Positions 53,113-63,985 of a DNA stretch of 64,000 nt are shown in pieces; position 1 is the stretch's first letter; every line of letters starts with the position of its first letter. Under the pieces are notes generated by a model. That model was not told the origin of the DNA and did no database searches. It saw only the letters and a list, made by a program, of their open reading frames with translations. The DNA is from Acanthosepion pharaonis (Eukaryota; Mollusca; Cephalopoda; Sepiida; Sepiidae), in assembly GCA_903632075.3 (NCBI GenBank), contig CAHIKZ030002629.1, forward strand, positions 135,001-199,000. The letters are read 5' to 3'. Position numbers and translations under genes: made by a program.

Positions 53113-53160
<48 letters not shown>
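52456..53160. repeat. large foldback with ~200-bp arms, TA on both sides
   Basis: (TA)n 52456-52488, left arm about 52489-52690, central 235 bases with a third partial unit and (TA)n at 52856-52923, right arm about 52925-53118, (TA)n 53118-53150. Arms are about 94% identical (AGGCAGCAAATTCTCTTTTA; TATAGCTGTTTAAATTTC). ATGAACGGATCTTGTTAAAA resembles ATGAGAGGATCTTATTAAAA in the PLE flank at 46.2 kb. Confidence 0.9.
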
Positions 53161-53161
<1 letters not shown>

Positions 53162-53199
53162 TATGTGTACATATACATATTTTTGCATGTTTGCTGATT

Positions 53200-53545
53200 T
53201 TGTTTAGTGGCATATTAACTTGTATGGGTTATTTAATGCTGAAATCTAAATATTTATTACATAATATTTAATATTTTCGGAGTAAGTATATGTTTTTTTT
53301 AGATATATAGTTTGTAGATCATAAAATGTATTGTTGGTAATTTTCCTAAAAAAAATGTATTGTTGGTCACTTTACTATAAAAATGTACTGCTGATTTTTG
53401 TTTGGGGGTTCACTATTTACCCATAGCTGGGAGCCTAATAAGTGTTTCCACCCCAGGTCAGGATGTTACCTGGCGATAACAGCAATTGAGAGGTGGTTCT
53501 ACCCTCCTCAAAAACCTCCAATCTCTTGATCAGAGGCCTTGCAGC
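53200..53545 (-). mobile_element. family B, near full length
   Basis: Tail TTAGTGGCATATTAACTTGT, ATGTATTGTTGGT units, CCTAATAAGTGTTTCCACCC, GAGGTGGTTCTACCCTCC, CTTGATCAGAGGCCTTGC. The head is cut by (TA)n at 53545. Confidence 0.8.
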
Positions 53546-53900
53546 TATATATATATATATATATAAATTTTCAAAAATTGGGATATCTTCATGGAAGTAT
53601 CTGTTTTGAAAAATATAGCCAATTATGCATTTTGCCGTTTTGGCATCATATCCCAAAGTGAAAAAATGAGATGTGTATATGTGCATTTGTGTATGTTTAA
53701 ATAATGAAATCTTATTATTTTTTCCAAGTTGGTATTTCTTGTGGCTAAATAAAGAGAATGAGTGACTTTTAAAAGAGTCGTTAACATTTATTTTCTGTTC
53801 ACATCGAAAGACATAATCTTTCAGAATTGGTAGAAAATAAAGGGTTTTTTTGTTTTTTTTTATCTATGTGTTTTCTATGTCAACAGTATATTTTAAAACT
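53546..53900. other. unassigned repeat sequence
   Basis: Resembles 3890-4010 (TGACTTTTAAAAGAGTCG, then AACATTTATTTTCTGTTC) and 4195-4230 (TATGTGTTTTCTATGTCAA). Unknown family. Confidence 0.45.
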
Positions 53901-53904
53901 AGGA

Positions 53905-54150
53905 TCAGGAGAGGCAGCTGAAGTTTCTGGGACATGTAATGAAGAAGGAGGGCCTGGAGGATCTGATACTCACAGGTCAAATAGATGGAAAGAGAGACAA
54001 GAGAAAACAATGCATGAGATACCTAGTGGGCTTAAGCAAGTAGATGACAGAATATGGTCTGGGGGAGGGGGGCAGAGGGATGGAACTTGTTGAGAACTGC
54101 AAGGGATAGAGGAAGAGGTGGAGAGCCATGATCATCTATGTCCTGAAAGG
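53905..54150 (+). pseudogene. LINE C-terminal tail (RTE-like)
   Basis: Frame reads LKFLGHVMKKEGLEDLILTG, QIDGKRDKRKQCMRYLVGLS, then a stop, and resumes to RWRAMIIYVLKGHDT and a terminal stop near 54150. It keeps the natural C-terminal end of this LINE ORF with two in-frame stops. Poly-structured 3' sequence follows. Confidence 0.8.
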
Positions 54151-54690
54151 ACATGACACATGAAATAAAGATTCTAACAAATTTTGACAATTGGGAAACA
54201 TACTTTCATGAACATTTTCCAATTGTCAAAAACTTTAAACTTTGTCGGGATAATATCTCCTAATTTTAAAACACACACACACACACATATATATTAGTAA
54301 TAAACAAGTAGGACCATTTCATAAAATTAACATTTTTTGCTATTTAACTTAATCAGAAATTATGTTCCAATTTTTCAATTCTAAGTTTGTTTTGCTTTCA
54401 TTAATTTAAATTTGAAACATACCTCCACATGATTTCACTTCCCAAAACTTTTTGGTAAATTTATAATGATTTTCCAACTTGTTCCTGATTTAATAATTCT
54501 ATTGGACTTAATTCATGCATTCAATTTGTATAAAATAAAAAAAACCAAAAAAAAACAGCAACAATATTAGATTTTGGTACAGAAACAACTTTTGTCTTGC
54601 TTGGGGAGGTTTTGACCTCTTCAACCAAAGACAAAAGGCTGAGAAACATTCAAAAATTAATAAAACTTTTGCCGTTTTAATAGTTTTGTC
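54151..54690. other. no gene; short hairpin and (AC)n
   Basis: Hairpin TTTTGACAATTGGGAAA with TTTCCAATTGTCAAAA at 54180-54230; (AC)n at 54271-54285. The rest is featureless. Confidence 0.5.
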
Positions 54691-55200
54691 TTGTGTTTAT
54701 TTTCAAATTACTTTCATTTGCTTTTTATTACAACTTTTCTAAGGTTTTCAATTGTTGGCTGTTAATACATAGTCTAAATCAGAAATAAAGGATAAGCTGT
54801 TGATGTGATTTGAACTTGCATCATTTTTACTGCAGGGAACCATTGCTAAGTTACCAAAACTTGGCAGATTTGCAAAAGACTAACCTCTAAACCTATCATT
54901 TATCCTGTCATAACCTATCATTTTATCAAAGCTGTATTTGTTTTTGCACAAGCAGTAATAATAACAGCAGTAATATTTTTTTAATTTTATCAATTGGCTT
55001 TTTCTATATGAAGCATTGTTAATAATTCTAGTATTTATTTAACTTTAATTTTCAGTTGCTTTTTATCTTTACTCAGGTTGTTAATCTCTGGTAGTAAGTA
55101 GGCAAGGTAGGAACAGAAACAATATTAAATAAAGTATTGTCAACAATTATTATTTATTTTGAGTAGTATTTACTTTCATCTTAATTTTTAGGTGCTTTTT
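54690..55200 (-). repeat. inverted, diverged relatives of the 146-bp satellite
   Basis: On minus, GTAAAGATAAAAAGCAACTG at 55050-55100 and AAAGTTGTAATAAAAAGCAA near 54740 resemble the satellite's AGTTCTTATAAAAAGCAAG. These look like old units in opposite orientation upstream of the array. Confidence 0.5.
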
Positions 55201-55204
55201 ATCT

Positions 55205-56372
55205 TGGTGATCTTGCACTATCTCTTCACTACCAAATATTGACAACCTGAGTAAAAGTTCTTATAAAAAGCAATAAAAAAAAAATTAGGATATAAGTAAA
55301 TTTTAGTTAAAATTAATAATAATGGTTGATAATGTTTTATTTAATATCCTTTGTTTTTGAACTTGCATTGTCTCCTCACTGCTGTAGACTGACAGGCCGA
55401 GTAAAAGTTCTTATAAAAAGCAAGTAAAAATTAAGATGAAAGTAAATACAAATCAAAATTAATAATAATGGTTGATAATGTTTCATTTAATATCCTTTGT
55501 TTCTGAACCCGCATTGTTTCCTCACTGCTGTAGACTGACAGGCCGAGTAAAAGTTCTTATAAAAAGCAAGTAAAAATTAAGATGAAAATAAATACAAATC
55601 AAAATTAATAATAATGGTTGATAATGTTTCATTTAATATCCTTTGTTTCTGAACCCGCATTGTCTCCTCACTGCTGTAGACTGACAGGACGAGTAAAAGT
55701 TCTTATAAAAAGCAAGTAAAAATTAAGATGAAAGTAAATACAAATCAAAATTAATAATAATGGTTGATAATGTTTCATTAATATCCTTTGTTTTTGAACC
55801 CGCATTGTTTCCTCACTGCTGTAGACTGACAGGCCGAGTAAAAGTTCTTATAAAAAGCAAGTAAAAATTAAGATGAAAGTAAATACAAATCAAAATTAAT
55901 AATAATGGTTGATAATGTTTCATTTAATATCCTTTGTTTCTGAACCTGCATTGTCTCCTCACTGCTGTAGACTGACAGGCCGAGTAAAAGTTCTTATAAA
56001 AAGCAAGTAAAAATTAAGATGAAAGTAAATACAAATCAAAATTAATAATAATGGTTGATAATGTTTCATTTAATATTTTTTTGTTTCTGAACCGCATTGT
56101 CTCCTCACTGCTGTAGACTGATTATTATTTAAAAGTTCTTATAAAAAGCAAAAAAAATTAAGATGAAAGTAAATACAAATCAAAATTAATAATAATGGTT
56201 GATAATGTTTCATTTAATATCCTTTGTTTTTGAACCTGCATTGTCTCCTCAAGCTGTAGACTGAAAGTAAAGGTTTGAAAAAAAAGTTCTTATAAAAGCA
56301 AGTAAAAATTAAGATGAAAATAAATACAAATCAAAATTAATAATAATGGTTCACAATGCTTCATCTAATAAA
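55205..56372 (+). repeat. 146-bp satellite, about 8 units
   Basis: Unit starts (GAACC-GCATTGTCTCCTCA) lie at 55359, 55505, 55651, 55796, 55942, 56089 and 56232, spacing 143-147, with a diverged first unit at about 55211. Each has CTGTAGACTGACAGGCCGAG, AGTTCTTATAAAAAGCAAG and AATGGTTGATAATGTTTC. Inner units are almost identical; edge units are degraded, as expected from unequal exchange. Confidence 0.95.
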
Positions 56373-56735
56373 ATAGCAATTTTATTTATTTTAAAACACA
56401 AACATTATAATCATGACAAACATTCTTGGCAGAGAACAAAATGTTTAACAGGTTTTTAGGTAAATTTGTATGCAGTTACTAAATTGTTTTTTAACCCCTA
56501 TTTCTTTTTATCATAATTTTTTTTTTCAATTTTGTCATTTTGTGAGCATAAACAAAATACCTGGGAAATAAGCCTTTGGTGAGACTCAAGCTCATATTCT
56601 TTCTGATAACTGCTTTACCAATTATACTAAAAATACCAGCTAGTAGGAATTATCTAAATATATTTGCTCATTTTGTGAATGACAGTATTCCACTATTTTT
56701 GTTGACATTACACTAGTAGAATTAGACTTAGTCAA
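56373..56735. other. no recognised feature
   Basis: AT-rich spacer between the satellite and a LINE. No coding or repeat signal. Confidence 0.45.
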
Positions 56736-56739
56736 TAGT

Positions 56740-57575
56740 ATTCCAACTCATTTCAGCAGGATCTTCAGTTTCTTCTTGAAAATATCCAGTGTTCACAACT
56801 TTGCTAGGTAAACAGTTCCACTTATCTCTTATCCTCAGGGCAAAGAATTTGGATCTTACAATCATTATTGAGTACTGTTTCATCAATTTATATGAGTGAT
56901 CATGCATTCTCCTGTTTCAGAAGGTGAAGAAACTTAACTTCCATATAATAGTCATTCAGGATTTTGTATAACTCATATAGATTGGTGATTTGGTGTCTTC
57001 ACTGAAGTTATGTTCATTTAATTTTTGCCTATAGCTATGCTGAGGCACCTGTTCTGGACAGATTGCAATAAGTCAATATCTTTTTTGTAGTTTGGGCTCC
57101 AGATAACAACTCCATATTCAAGTACTCATTGACTAAATACAGTGTGAAGAGTTTTTATCTTTTATGGAGTAAGATTTTTAAAGCAACGTTTAATCAAACC
57201 TATTCTTCTTAGTCTTCCTTATAATTTCAGAAATCTGTGATCTTGGAAATAAAACACGTAAAACTAGAATGCCCAAACCTCTGTTCTTTTACTTGATTAA
57301 GTCAAACACCATCTTATGTGTATCTCAGTTTGTCTGATCTTCATCACAACATTTTTTCCTGAATTGAATTTTAGATGCTATGAAAAACTCCAAGCTGAAA
57401 GTGAATTTGAATCATCTTGAAGTACTAAGCAGTCTTCTTTGTCATTGATGCAATGATCTAATTTTGTGTCATCAGCAAATAATTTAGCAGTGGATTTGAT
57501 CAGATCAAGGATGTTGTTTGCATAGATCAAGAACAGGATTGGCTCCAAACTTGAGCCTTCTGGGACATCACTAAT
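56740..57575 (-). pseudogene. LINE reverse transcriptase, palm to thumb (CR1/Jockey/L2 group)
   Basis: The minus strand from 57575: VPEGSSLEPILFLIYANNIL, DLIKSTAKLFADDTKLDHCI, NDKEDCLVLQDD, WSFS-HLKFNSGKN, later LEYGVVIWSPNYKKDIDLLQ and SVQNRCLSIAIGKN. The catalytic FADD is intact, but QG-S-GP reads EGSSLEP and several stops and shifts follow. It is the only remnant of this LINE with the catalytic site. The N-terminal endonuclease is absent. Confidence 0.9.
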
Positions 57576-58135
57576 TCAATTATATTAGCTGAAGCATTAA
57601 AAATGATTAAATTTTGTTCAGGATTTCTTTCATCTTTTATTGGTTTTTATTGCAGCTTCCAGATCTATTTTATGATCAGGATTAACCAGCACAGATTAGT
57701 GGGGTAAAAGACTTCTGTTTTTTTGTAATACATACTACCTTATCAATTATAATAAAATGACAATTCTGAAGTTGCAATAAAAAGCAACAGAAATGAACAA
57801 GCTTTGTCTATCTGGTCTTTTATATTGCTTGACAATACATCAACATTGAGCTTTTATGTACATAATGACAATACTTCATTCAACAAAATGCAATACAAAT
57901 TGGTGTACAATGTTTCATTTAATGAAAATGTATTTTTATGAGAAATTACATTCTAGATTTATATTGAAACTTTTAAAATATTTATATATTTTAGAATTAC
58001 TGAATTGCTTTAACACAGAATGGCTTCTAATATAAAATCACTTATTCCAATTTGTCAAGGTTGACATTAAAAGTAACAGCTTTTTGCTACTGCTATATGA
58101 GAAAGTAAGGTAGCTATCTATGGATGAGTGGTTTC
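57576..58135. other. no recognised gene
   Basis: Contains AATTGGTGTACAATGTTTCA near 57899, similar to the satellite's GGTTGATAATGTTTCATTTA. Otherwise unassigned. Confidence 0.4.
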
Positions 58136-58139
58136 CTCA

Positions 58140-58310
58140 AGTGCTAACTTGTTATTTTCTTTATCAATCTGTATCATATAATGATGATGAAACAGGAAGA
58201 TGGTAAGGAGTGGATTCATGCCTTTCTCAGGAGCATTAGTATAAGGCAAATATAAGAAATCTCACTCAAAATTCACACTCTGCTGATTCTCTTATCATGC
58301 TGTTAACACT
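58140..58310 (-). mobile_element. SINE body fragment
   Basis: On minus: CTAATGCTCCTGAGAAAGGC and ATGAATCCACTCCTTACC, corresponding to CAAATACCCTTGGGAAAGGT-ATGAATCC of the tRNA-Arg-like SINE. Strongly diverged. Confidence 0.5.
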
Positions 58311-58979
58311 AATGCTTAATATATCAAAGTACATTATTGACATTATATGAAAGTACATTAGTGAAAATATATCAGAGTACGTTTGTAACAAGACTGCCAT
58401 ACAATACAAATAAGAACACAAGATTGTTTCTTTAGTAGATTATTTACACTATTTATTAATAATCTAATAAGATTTTTATTGGAATGGTTGGCAATCAATT
58501 CAAACTTTATAAAATGGTACATAATGTGTATTTCCTTATAGTTCACATATTTTAATAATTTAATAAATTTTTATAAACTTATGAATAATAAATTGTTTTC
58601 ATAATTATTTCTTTATAAATTGGTAAATGATAAATATTGCTTTGTATTAGTTTTTAGAATGTTGTAAATATCAAATTATTCTTATAAATAAACAATTTAA
58701 TAAATAGTGTTTATTATTTCTGCTGTAAATTCTCAGAGCAGATTAAGGTACAAATTCACTTTCATCATATGTTTAGGTTTTATTACAATTCTAATCAGTG
58801 CCTTTTAAAACAATAAACAATGCTGAGGAGTGAAGGTAGTTAAAATAAAAGTGATTTCATGAGAAAAACCGTCCTTTTGATGCACTGTTTTTTTTTTTTT
58901 TTTGCAGTCATAAAGGTTAACATTGCCAAATCTTTCTATTTTGTTATTTAATTCATATATATCAGAATAATGTTGGGTA

Positions 58980-58980
<1 letters not shown>
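58311..58980. other. no recognised feature
   Basis: Very AT-rich, stop-dense sequence, with a poly-T run at 58889-58904. Confidence 0.5.
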
Positions 58981-58982
<2 letters not shown>

Positions 58983-59026
<44 letters not shown>

Positions 59027-59280
59027 TATAACTAAATTAAAAATATGGTTCTATCACTACACAGGAATTATCATGTTTCACAAACATATTAAACAAACAG
59101 AAACTAAAGGTTTAGTTTCTGTTTTTTAAAACATGGTAATTCCTGTAGTGACAGAACCATATTTTTAATTTTATAAAATTTATCCATTTTTTTCTACTGA
59201 ATTGCATTGAGCAGTGTTTTTAAAATTAATTAATAAGAACACCCATTTATAAATCTTACTATTCTTTCTCATTATTTTAA
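58983..59280. repeat. foldback family C, copy 3 (diverged)
   Basis: (TA)n 58983-59023, arm 59024-59108 (AAAATATGGTTCTATCACTA ...), short loop, inverted arm 59111-59183, then an outer flank (TTGAGCAGTGTTTTT, AAATCTTACTATTCTTTCT) like 42735-42820. The flank leads into the compound microsatellite at 59289. Confidence 0.8.
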
Positions 59281-59288
59281 TGTGTGTA

Positions 59289-59480
<192 letters not shown>

Positions 59481-60105
59481 ATCATTGGTGAAACTGGTAC
59501 TGCCTGGCATAAGAAGTTCAGAATAGACACCTGTTTATACTAAAATACTTTTGATTCAGCTCCAAAACAAAAGTTCTTCTATAACTAAAAAAAGTGATAT
59601 GATGTTTCTGAAAAGAATAAAATATTATAAACACCTGTACTTGAGATAATCCACCGATTAAATCTGCTTAAACCACATTTTGATATGTAGAACTTATCAG
59701 TCATGTCACATATGTATATTTCCTGCTTCTGTGAAGAAGGAAATAAAATAATTGTCACTTACCATTTAAAGAAGCACCTTTGGAATCAGCAAAACTATCA
59801 ACAAGATTAAAATTTCCAGTGTTCTTCCTTGTCCAGTATTTTCATTTTATTCCACAAGTGCTGATGACTATCCTTTTCCCTCCATACATGATTAGCCATG
59901 CCTGATTTCATTCTCTCACTCCTCACTATGGCTGTTCAATGTCCCTCATGCCTTATTAATAGTAGATAATTGAATAACAAAATGGAAAAAAAATTCTACA
60001 TTCTACATTTTATCCTTTGAAAGGACTTCTGACTAAATAATGTTTGTCTTAATTGAAACTTATATAGGGAAACCTCAAGCAATACAATAAACAATGGTTA
60101 TAATT
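59481..60105. other. no recognised feature
   Basis: Unassigned, stop-dense sequence. Confidence 0.45.
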
Positions 60106-60109
60106 TGTT

Positions 60110-60490
60110 TGGTTGCTGAATGACATATAAACACTTTATGGGTCATTTAATGCTGAAATTTAATTTTCTTGGGAGCATTAGTAATTTCTTTTACAAAAAT
60201 GTATTTCTGGTTATATTCTTTTTTCCCTTAGTCATGTATTCCTGGTAATTTTTTTTATTATGAAAATGTATTGCTGGTATTTTTACTATAAACTTTTTTA
60301 TACTTTCATTGTGTTTTGACCCCAGTTTGGGTATTACTTATTTTCCCATAGCTGGGTCTCTAATAGGTGCTACCACCCCAGGTCAGGATGGATCTGAGAA
60401 CAACAGCAATTCAGAGGTGGTTTCACACATCTCGAAACCTCCTGATCAGAGGCCTTGCTGCCAGATACAGTTTATCGTCATACCCAGGAT
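60110..60490 (-). mobile_element. family B, full-length-looking
   Basis: Tail TATAAACACTTTATGGGTCA at left, then ATTTAATGCTGAAATTTAAT, units ATGTATTGCTGGTA, TAATAGGTGCTACCACCCC, GAACAACAGCAATTCAGAGG, and head CAGTTTATCGTCATACCCAG at right. One of the most complete copies. Confidence 0.85.
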
Positions 60491-60574
60491 GGTGTGTTAT
60501 AATCATACATCGTAAAAAACACTGAAGATAACGAGATGCTAAAATAAAAATTTCTGCTGTCTGATGTATCCAGA

Positions 60575-60740
60575 TGCCATGTTTCTTCAGGACATGGACA
60601 ATCATGGCTCCCATAATTTCCTGTTATAGATCTTAGCAGTGTTTGAATTTTTACTATTCCTCCCAATTCTGCCATCCACTTGCACAAGCTCATTAGATAG
60701 GTTACTCACTGTTTCCTTTTGTCCCTCTTGCCTTAAAAGC
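60575..60740 (-). pseudogene. LINE C-terminal tail (RTE-like)
   Basis: On minus, SLCKWMAELGGIVKI is followed by a shifted MGAMIVHVLKKHG, the terminal WRAMI-HVLK-HG signature of the LINE also seen at 53.9 kb. It lies just upstream (in minus reading) of the family B copy. Confidence 0.7.
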
Positions 60741-60822
60741 TTAAGGCCATATCACGTTCCCGTACAATCACTGAAGTTAAGCAATGCCAAGCCTGGTTAG
60801 TACCTAGATGGGTAACCATTTT
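60735..60822 (+). pseudogene. 5S rRNA-like fragment
   Basis: GGCCATATCACGTTCCCGTA, AATCACTGAAGTTAAGCAAT, GCCTGGTTAGTACCTAGATG then GGTAACC follow the first ~85 bases of 5S rRNA. This is the best conserved 5S sequence in the window. It stops at a poly-T run before box C is complete, so it is a truncated SINE head or 5S pseudogene rather than a gene. Confidence 0.75.
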
Positions 60823-61125
60823 TTTTTAATTCATGTTTATAGAGAAATTGTTTATATCTGTCTTGTCAAAATTCTGTCATAAGTTTGAAAACAGACAGCA
60901 TCTGTAATGAGAACTGTTGCTATCTGCTATTTCACATTATAACAAATTAGTCAAATGGAGCTGAACAAATTTACAGAATTATCTAAATAAGCCAAAATAA
61001 TCTGTTTAATTAGATTTTCTTAAAACTGTAAAGAATTATTTATTAAAACAAGTGAAAAAAAATAATGTTTGCTGAATTAATTTTATTATTATTGATATAA
61101 CTATTAGAAAGTTATTAAAATGTTT
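60823..61125. other. no recognised feature
   Basis: AT-rich spacer between the 5S fragment and a LINE tail. Confidence 0.4.
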
Positions 61126-61129
61126 CTCT

Positions 61130-61650
61130 CATAGCTTGTAGATATGTCCAGAGTAGGAAATTTAAGTGTACAAAGCTCAAGAGCCACTCAAAGTACAGGA
61201 TTACAGAGTAGGCGGTATAATTTATTTGTAGGGAAGATAATGATTAACCCTCTACTTGAACAGGTTCAACAGTGGTTCATGGGAATAAGCTGCTTGAGTA
61301 GAACTTACATCTCACCAGTGTAATATGAATGAAATGAGGGTTTAGCATGGCGGATCTTAGCTGTGAAGGCTAGAACTGGTGGAACTATGGAATGTAGTTC
61401 ATGATGGAAATATCAATAGAGCAGTGGGTAGCTTGTAACATTTTCTCTGTGGGAAAGGGGTTGTAGGGTGGAAAATAATTCATCACCCACAAGGACTCAG
61501 AGACAAAACTGGAAATTGAAGACTGATCAGCTCCTGTCCGGATCGGACAGCAGTACTCCATTTTCAGCCTGATGTAGCTCTTGTAAAAGGTAGAGGATTT
61601 CAGAAGGAGTCAGGTACTTACTGGAGTGGTACAGAACTTTTGAAAATAGA
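61130..61650 (-). pseudogene. LINE C-terminal region (Jockey/CR1-type)
   Basis: On minus: LKSSTFYKSYIRLKMEYCCP, IRTGADQSSIS, then shifted LLY-YFHHELHSIVPPVL. The R-KMEYC-P-W-GA segment is the conserved thumb-side motif of these LINEs, lying between the palm (cf. 57.5 kb) and the tail (cf. 49.6 kb). Multiple frameshifts. Confidence 0.75.
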
Positions 61651-61982
61651 TGTCTGACTGAAAATTTTGTTTATGAAGAAGTTTTAGAGAGTTAAGAGAA
61701 CTTCAATGAAAAATTACTTTTCTCTTTTTGAGGGATGGGTATTTGGCTAGTTTACCAAAAAAGACACTTGGAAAAATATAATCTCATACAAAATATCTCC
61801 TAGGCAGACAATGTTGTCCTAATGGTTGAAATGAGACATAAAAAATTTTTCACTTACATAAAAATCAATCATAAATCTATAAAAATATAATTAATCCCAA
61901 ACTAGAATAATATAAATATTAATTACATTATTAAAAAAAATGACTCACTTTTGTTTAGTAGACATTAAATTATGTCACTTAG

Positions 61983-62296
61983 TGTTGTATCATTGAGGTA
62001 AATGATACACAGAAGAATGAGTGCTTAATATATTTATTCAGCACCAATATCTGGTGCTAACGGATACCTACAAAAAAAAACACAGAACGATAAATTATAA
62101 AATATTAACAAGACAACCTATAAGGAATAGAGGAGGGTCAAATGCTGTATAGCCAAACAAAGTAAGATCAGTCCGAATATTAATCAGCTTAGTATCAACT
62201 TATTAATCAACTGCTGAAGTCCTTAATCGTAGAATATTTAAGGCTATGAGCCAGGCTATTTGTTAGTGCTGAAGGGGTGCTAGCTACTCTATAACA
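61983..62296 (-). mobile_element. solo LTR, 314 bp, with 5-bp target duplication
   Basis: Starts TGTTGTATCA and ends CTATAACA; CTTAG lies on both sides (61978-61982 and 62297-62301). On the minus strand an AATAAA signal (GCTGAATAAATATATTAAGC) lies about 60 bases before the 3' end, which sets the orientation. No internal domain remains, as expected after recombination between LTRs. Confidence 0.8.
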
Positions 62297-62324
62297 CTTA
62301 GCATCCTCCATAATTTACCTAAAC

Positions 62325-62480
62325 TTTTTAGTTAGCCTGATGGATATTTATGAACATTCTTAAATTTAAAAACTTTGTAAAACTAATAACATTTTTACTT
62401 TTGTTTATAAATACTTGTTGCAAAATAAAATCCTTACATCTGCCTTTATAAAGTCTCTCAAAGGATGAAACACGTCAGCT
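62325..62480 (+). repeat. PLE-terminus-like dispersed sequence, copy 2
   Basis: AACTTTTTAGTTAGCCTGAT, AAAATAAAATCCTTACATCT and AAAGTCTCTCAAAGGATGAA then ACACGTCAGC match 13.37-13.48 kb. The end has a short stem, GAAAC and ACGUC, like the 3' half of the hammerhead-like motif, but the box reads TTATAAA. Confidence 0.45.
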
Positions 62481-63340
62481 AAGATAAGTTTTCCTTTTGT
62501 TTTTATTATTCATATTGTCCTTTAATAGATATATTTTTAGTTATATCTGAAATTTTACACACACGCATACATATTAGTGATAATTTACATACTTTTAGGA
62601 TGAAAAATACAGAATTAGCAGATCACTTTGCCAACAGATCTTTCCTGTTCAGTCAGGTAATGTAGACTAATTTCTGCGTGGGTTTTGTATGTTGATAGCA
62701 TCATTGTCTGTGGCTGTAAAAATCGGGAAGAAATCTCATTAACATTATTTTTTTTTTTTTTTTTGTGACATGTATGTCTCGGATTTCTAACAAAAAATAT
62801 CTACAGGATATATCTATCTCAGCCATTGGAAAACTTGGGAGTAATATGTCCCAGGAGCCTCGAAATGGTTAAGGGATAATAAATATGCAGTTCTACTCAA
62901 AAGTCTGGGTAATTTGAACAGATTTGATTATTCTGTTTATCTATAAAGTTAGCTTGGGTTTTGCCAGACGTTCGACAAATCTGTTATAATCACTCCACCA
63001 AAATAACAAAGAACTTTTTCTGTCAATTTTGTGGGAGTCGCACATTACATTGCAATATTGGATCCATTTTAGTTTTTCCAAGTGCCAATTGTAATAAATT
63101 ATCTGGATTCTCCTCCATCCAAAAAAAAAAAAATGAGATTTGTGTAATTTAAGTTCTTCTTTCATGTCAGAACAATAATTGCTTGAGATTGGTCAAATAT
63201 TAATACATTCTCTTGATACTATTTAAAGTTTTCATTGATTTATTTACTAAACCTATTGACAATGGAGCACAATCATGAACTTCTTGCTTGCCACCCTTTT
63301 TTGTTCCTCCAGTTTCTTTTTCTTACCTATTTTGTAATTT
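62481..63340. other. no recognised gene
   Basis: Non-coding, with a poly-T run at 62749-62764. Small frames near 62.95-63.16 kb on opposite strands look like shadows of each other; no domain recognised. Confidence 0.45.
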
Positions 63341-63342
63341 AC

Positions 63343-63344
<2 letters not shown>

Positions 63345-63401
<57 letters not shown>
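63345..63401 (+). repeat. (TA)n microsatellite
   Basis: TA tract bordering the next foldback family C unit. Confidence 0.95.
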
Positions 63402-63407
<6 letters not shown>

Positions 63408-63625
63408 AAGAAAGAACAGTAAGATATATAATCCGATGTTTTTGTGATTTTTTATTTTTACAAAACAGTGCTCAATGTAAATTTACAGAGCATAAATATT
63501 ATAAATTAGCCGATCTAAAATATGTTTTTCACTACACAGTAATAACCATGGAAGCTAAAAACTTTAAATTTAATTATATCATTAAATTAAAAGCATTAAT
63601 TCCGTTTCATCTTCAAGCGAAGATT
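63402..63625 (+). repeat. foldback family C, copy 4, single arm
   Basis: Outer flank (AGAAAGAACAGTAAGATATA, AGTGCTCAATGTAAATTTAC) then arm ATATTATAAATTAGCCGATC ... CCGTTTCATCTTCAAGCGAA. The inverted second arm is missing; a LINE fragment follows instead. Confidence 0.8.
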
Positions 63626-63639
63626 CACTTAAGGAAACA

Positions 63640-63785
63640 AGAATTCTTACAGAAAGTAGTGAAGAGAAGGAAAAAGAAAAGACTAACTCTCAATTACAAG
63701 AAGATAGAATGCATGGTTGTTAGCAAGAAGAACAGCCCAACATTCAAATTACAAATTGGAAATATCAAAATCAAACAAATAGAAC
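63640..63785 (+). pseudogene. LINE reverse transcriptase fragment (RTE-like)
   Basis: Frame LQKVVKRRKKKRLTLNYKKI, ECMVVSKKNSPTFKLQIGNI, KIKQI matches 27430-27759 in the same protein region. It is truncated at both ends and fused in frame with flanking repeats, so the 110-codon frame is a chimera of three repeats. Confidence 0.8.
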
Positions 63786-63985
63786 GTCCTGGGTTAGACA
63801 ATAAACTACATCTGCATCCTGGGTATGATGATAAACTACGTCCAACAGCAAGGCCTCTGATAATGTTTTTGAAAAAATAATGTTGCCAGCTATACATTTA
63901 ATAGTACTATATATTTAATATATAAAACTTAATTTGGCATTAAATGACCTACAGTGGTTGATATGCCATAAAACCCAACCAACCA
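63786..63985 (+). mobile_element. family B, head and tail only
   Basis: Head CATCCTGGGTATGATGATAA, AGCAAGGCCTCTGATAATG, then directly the tail TTGGCATTAAATGACC and TTGATATGCCATAAAAC, followed by (AACC)n. An internal deletion removes the middle. Confidence 0.75.

Noticed and set aside
60735..60822. Functional 5S rRNA gene
   Set aside because: Only about 85 bases match; the 3' third and terminator context are missing and it runs into poly-T and AT-rich DNA.
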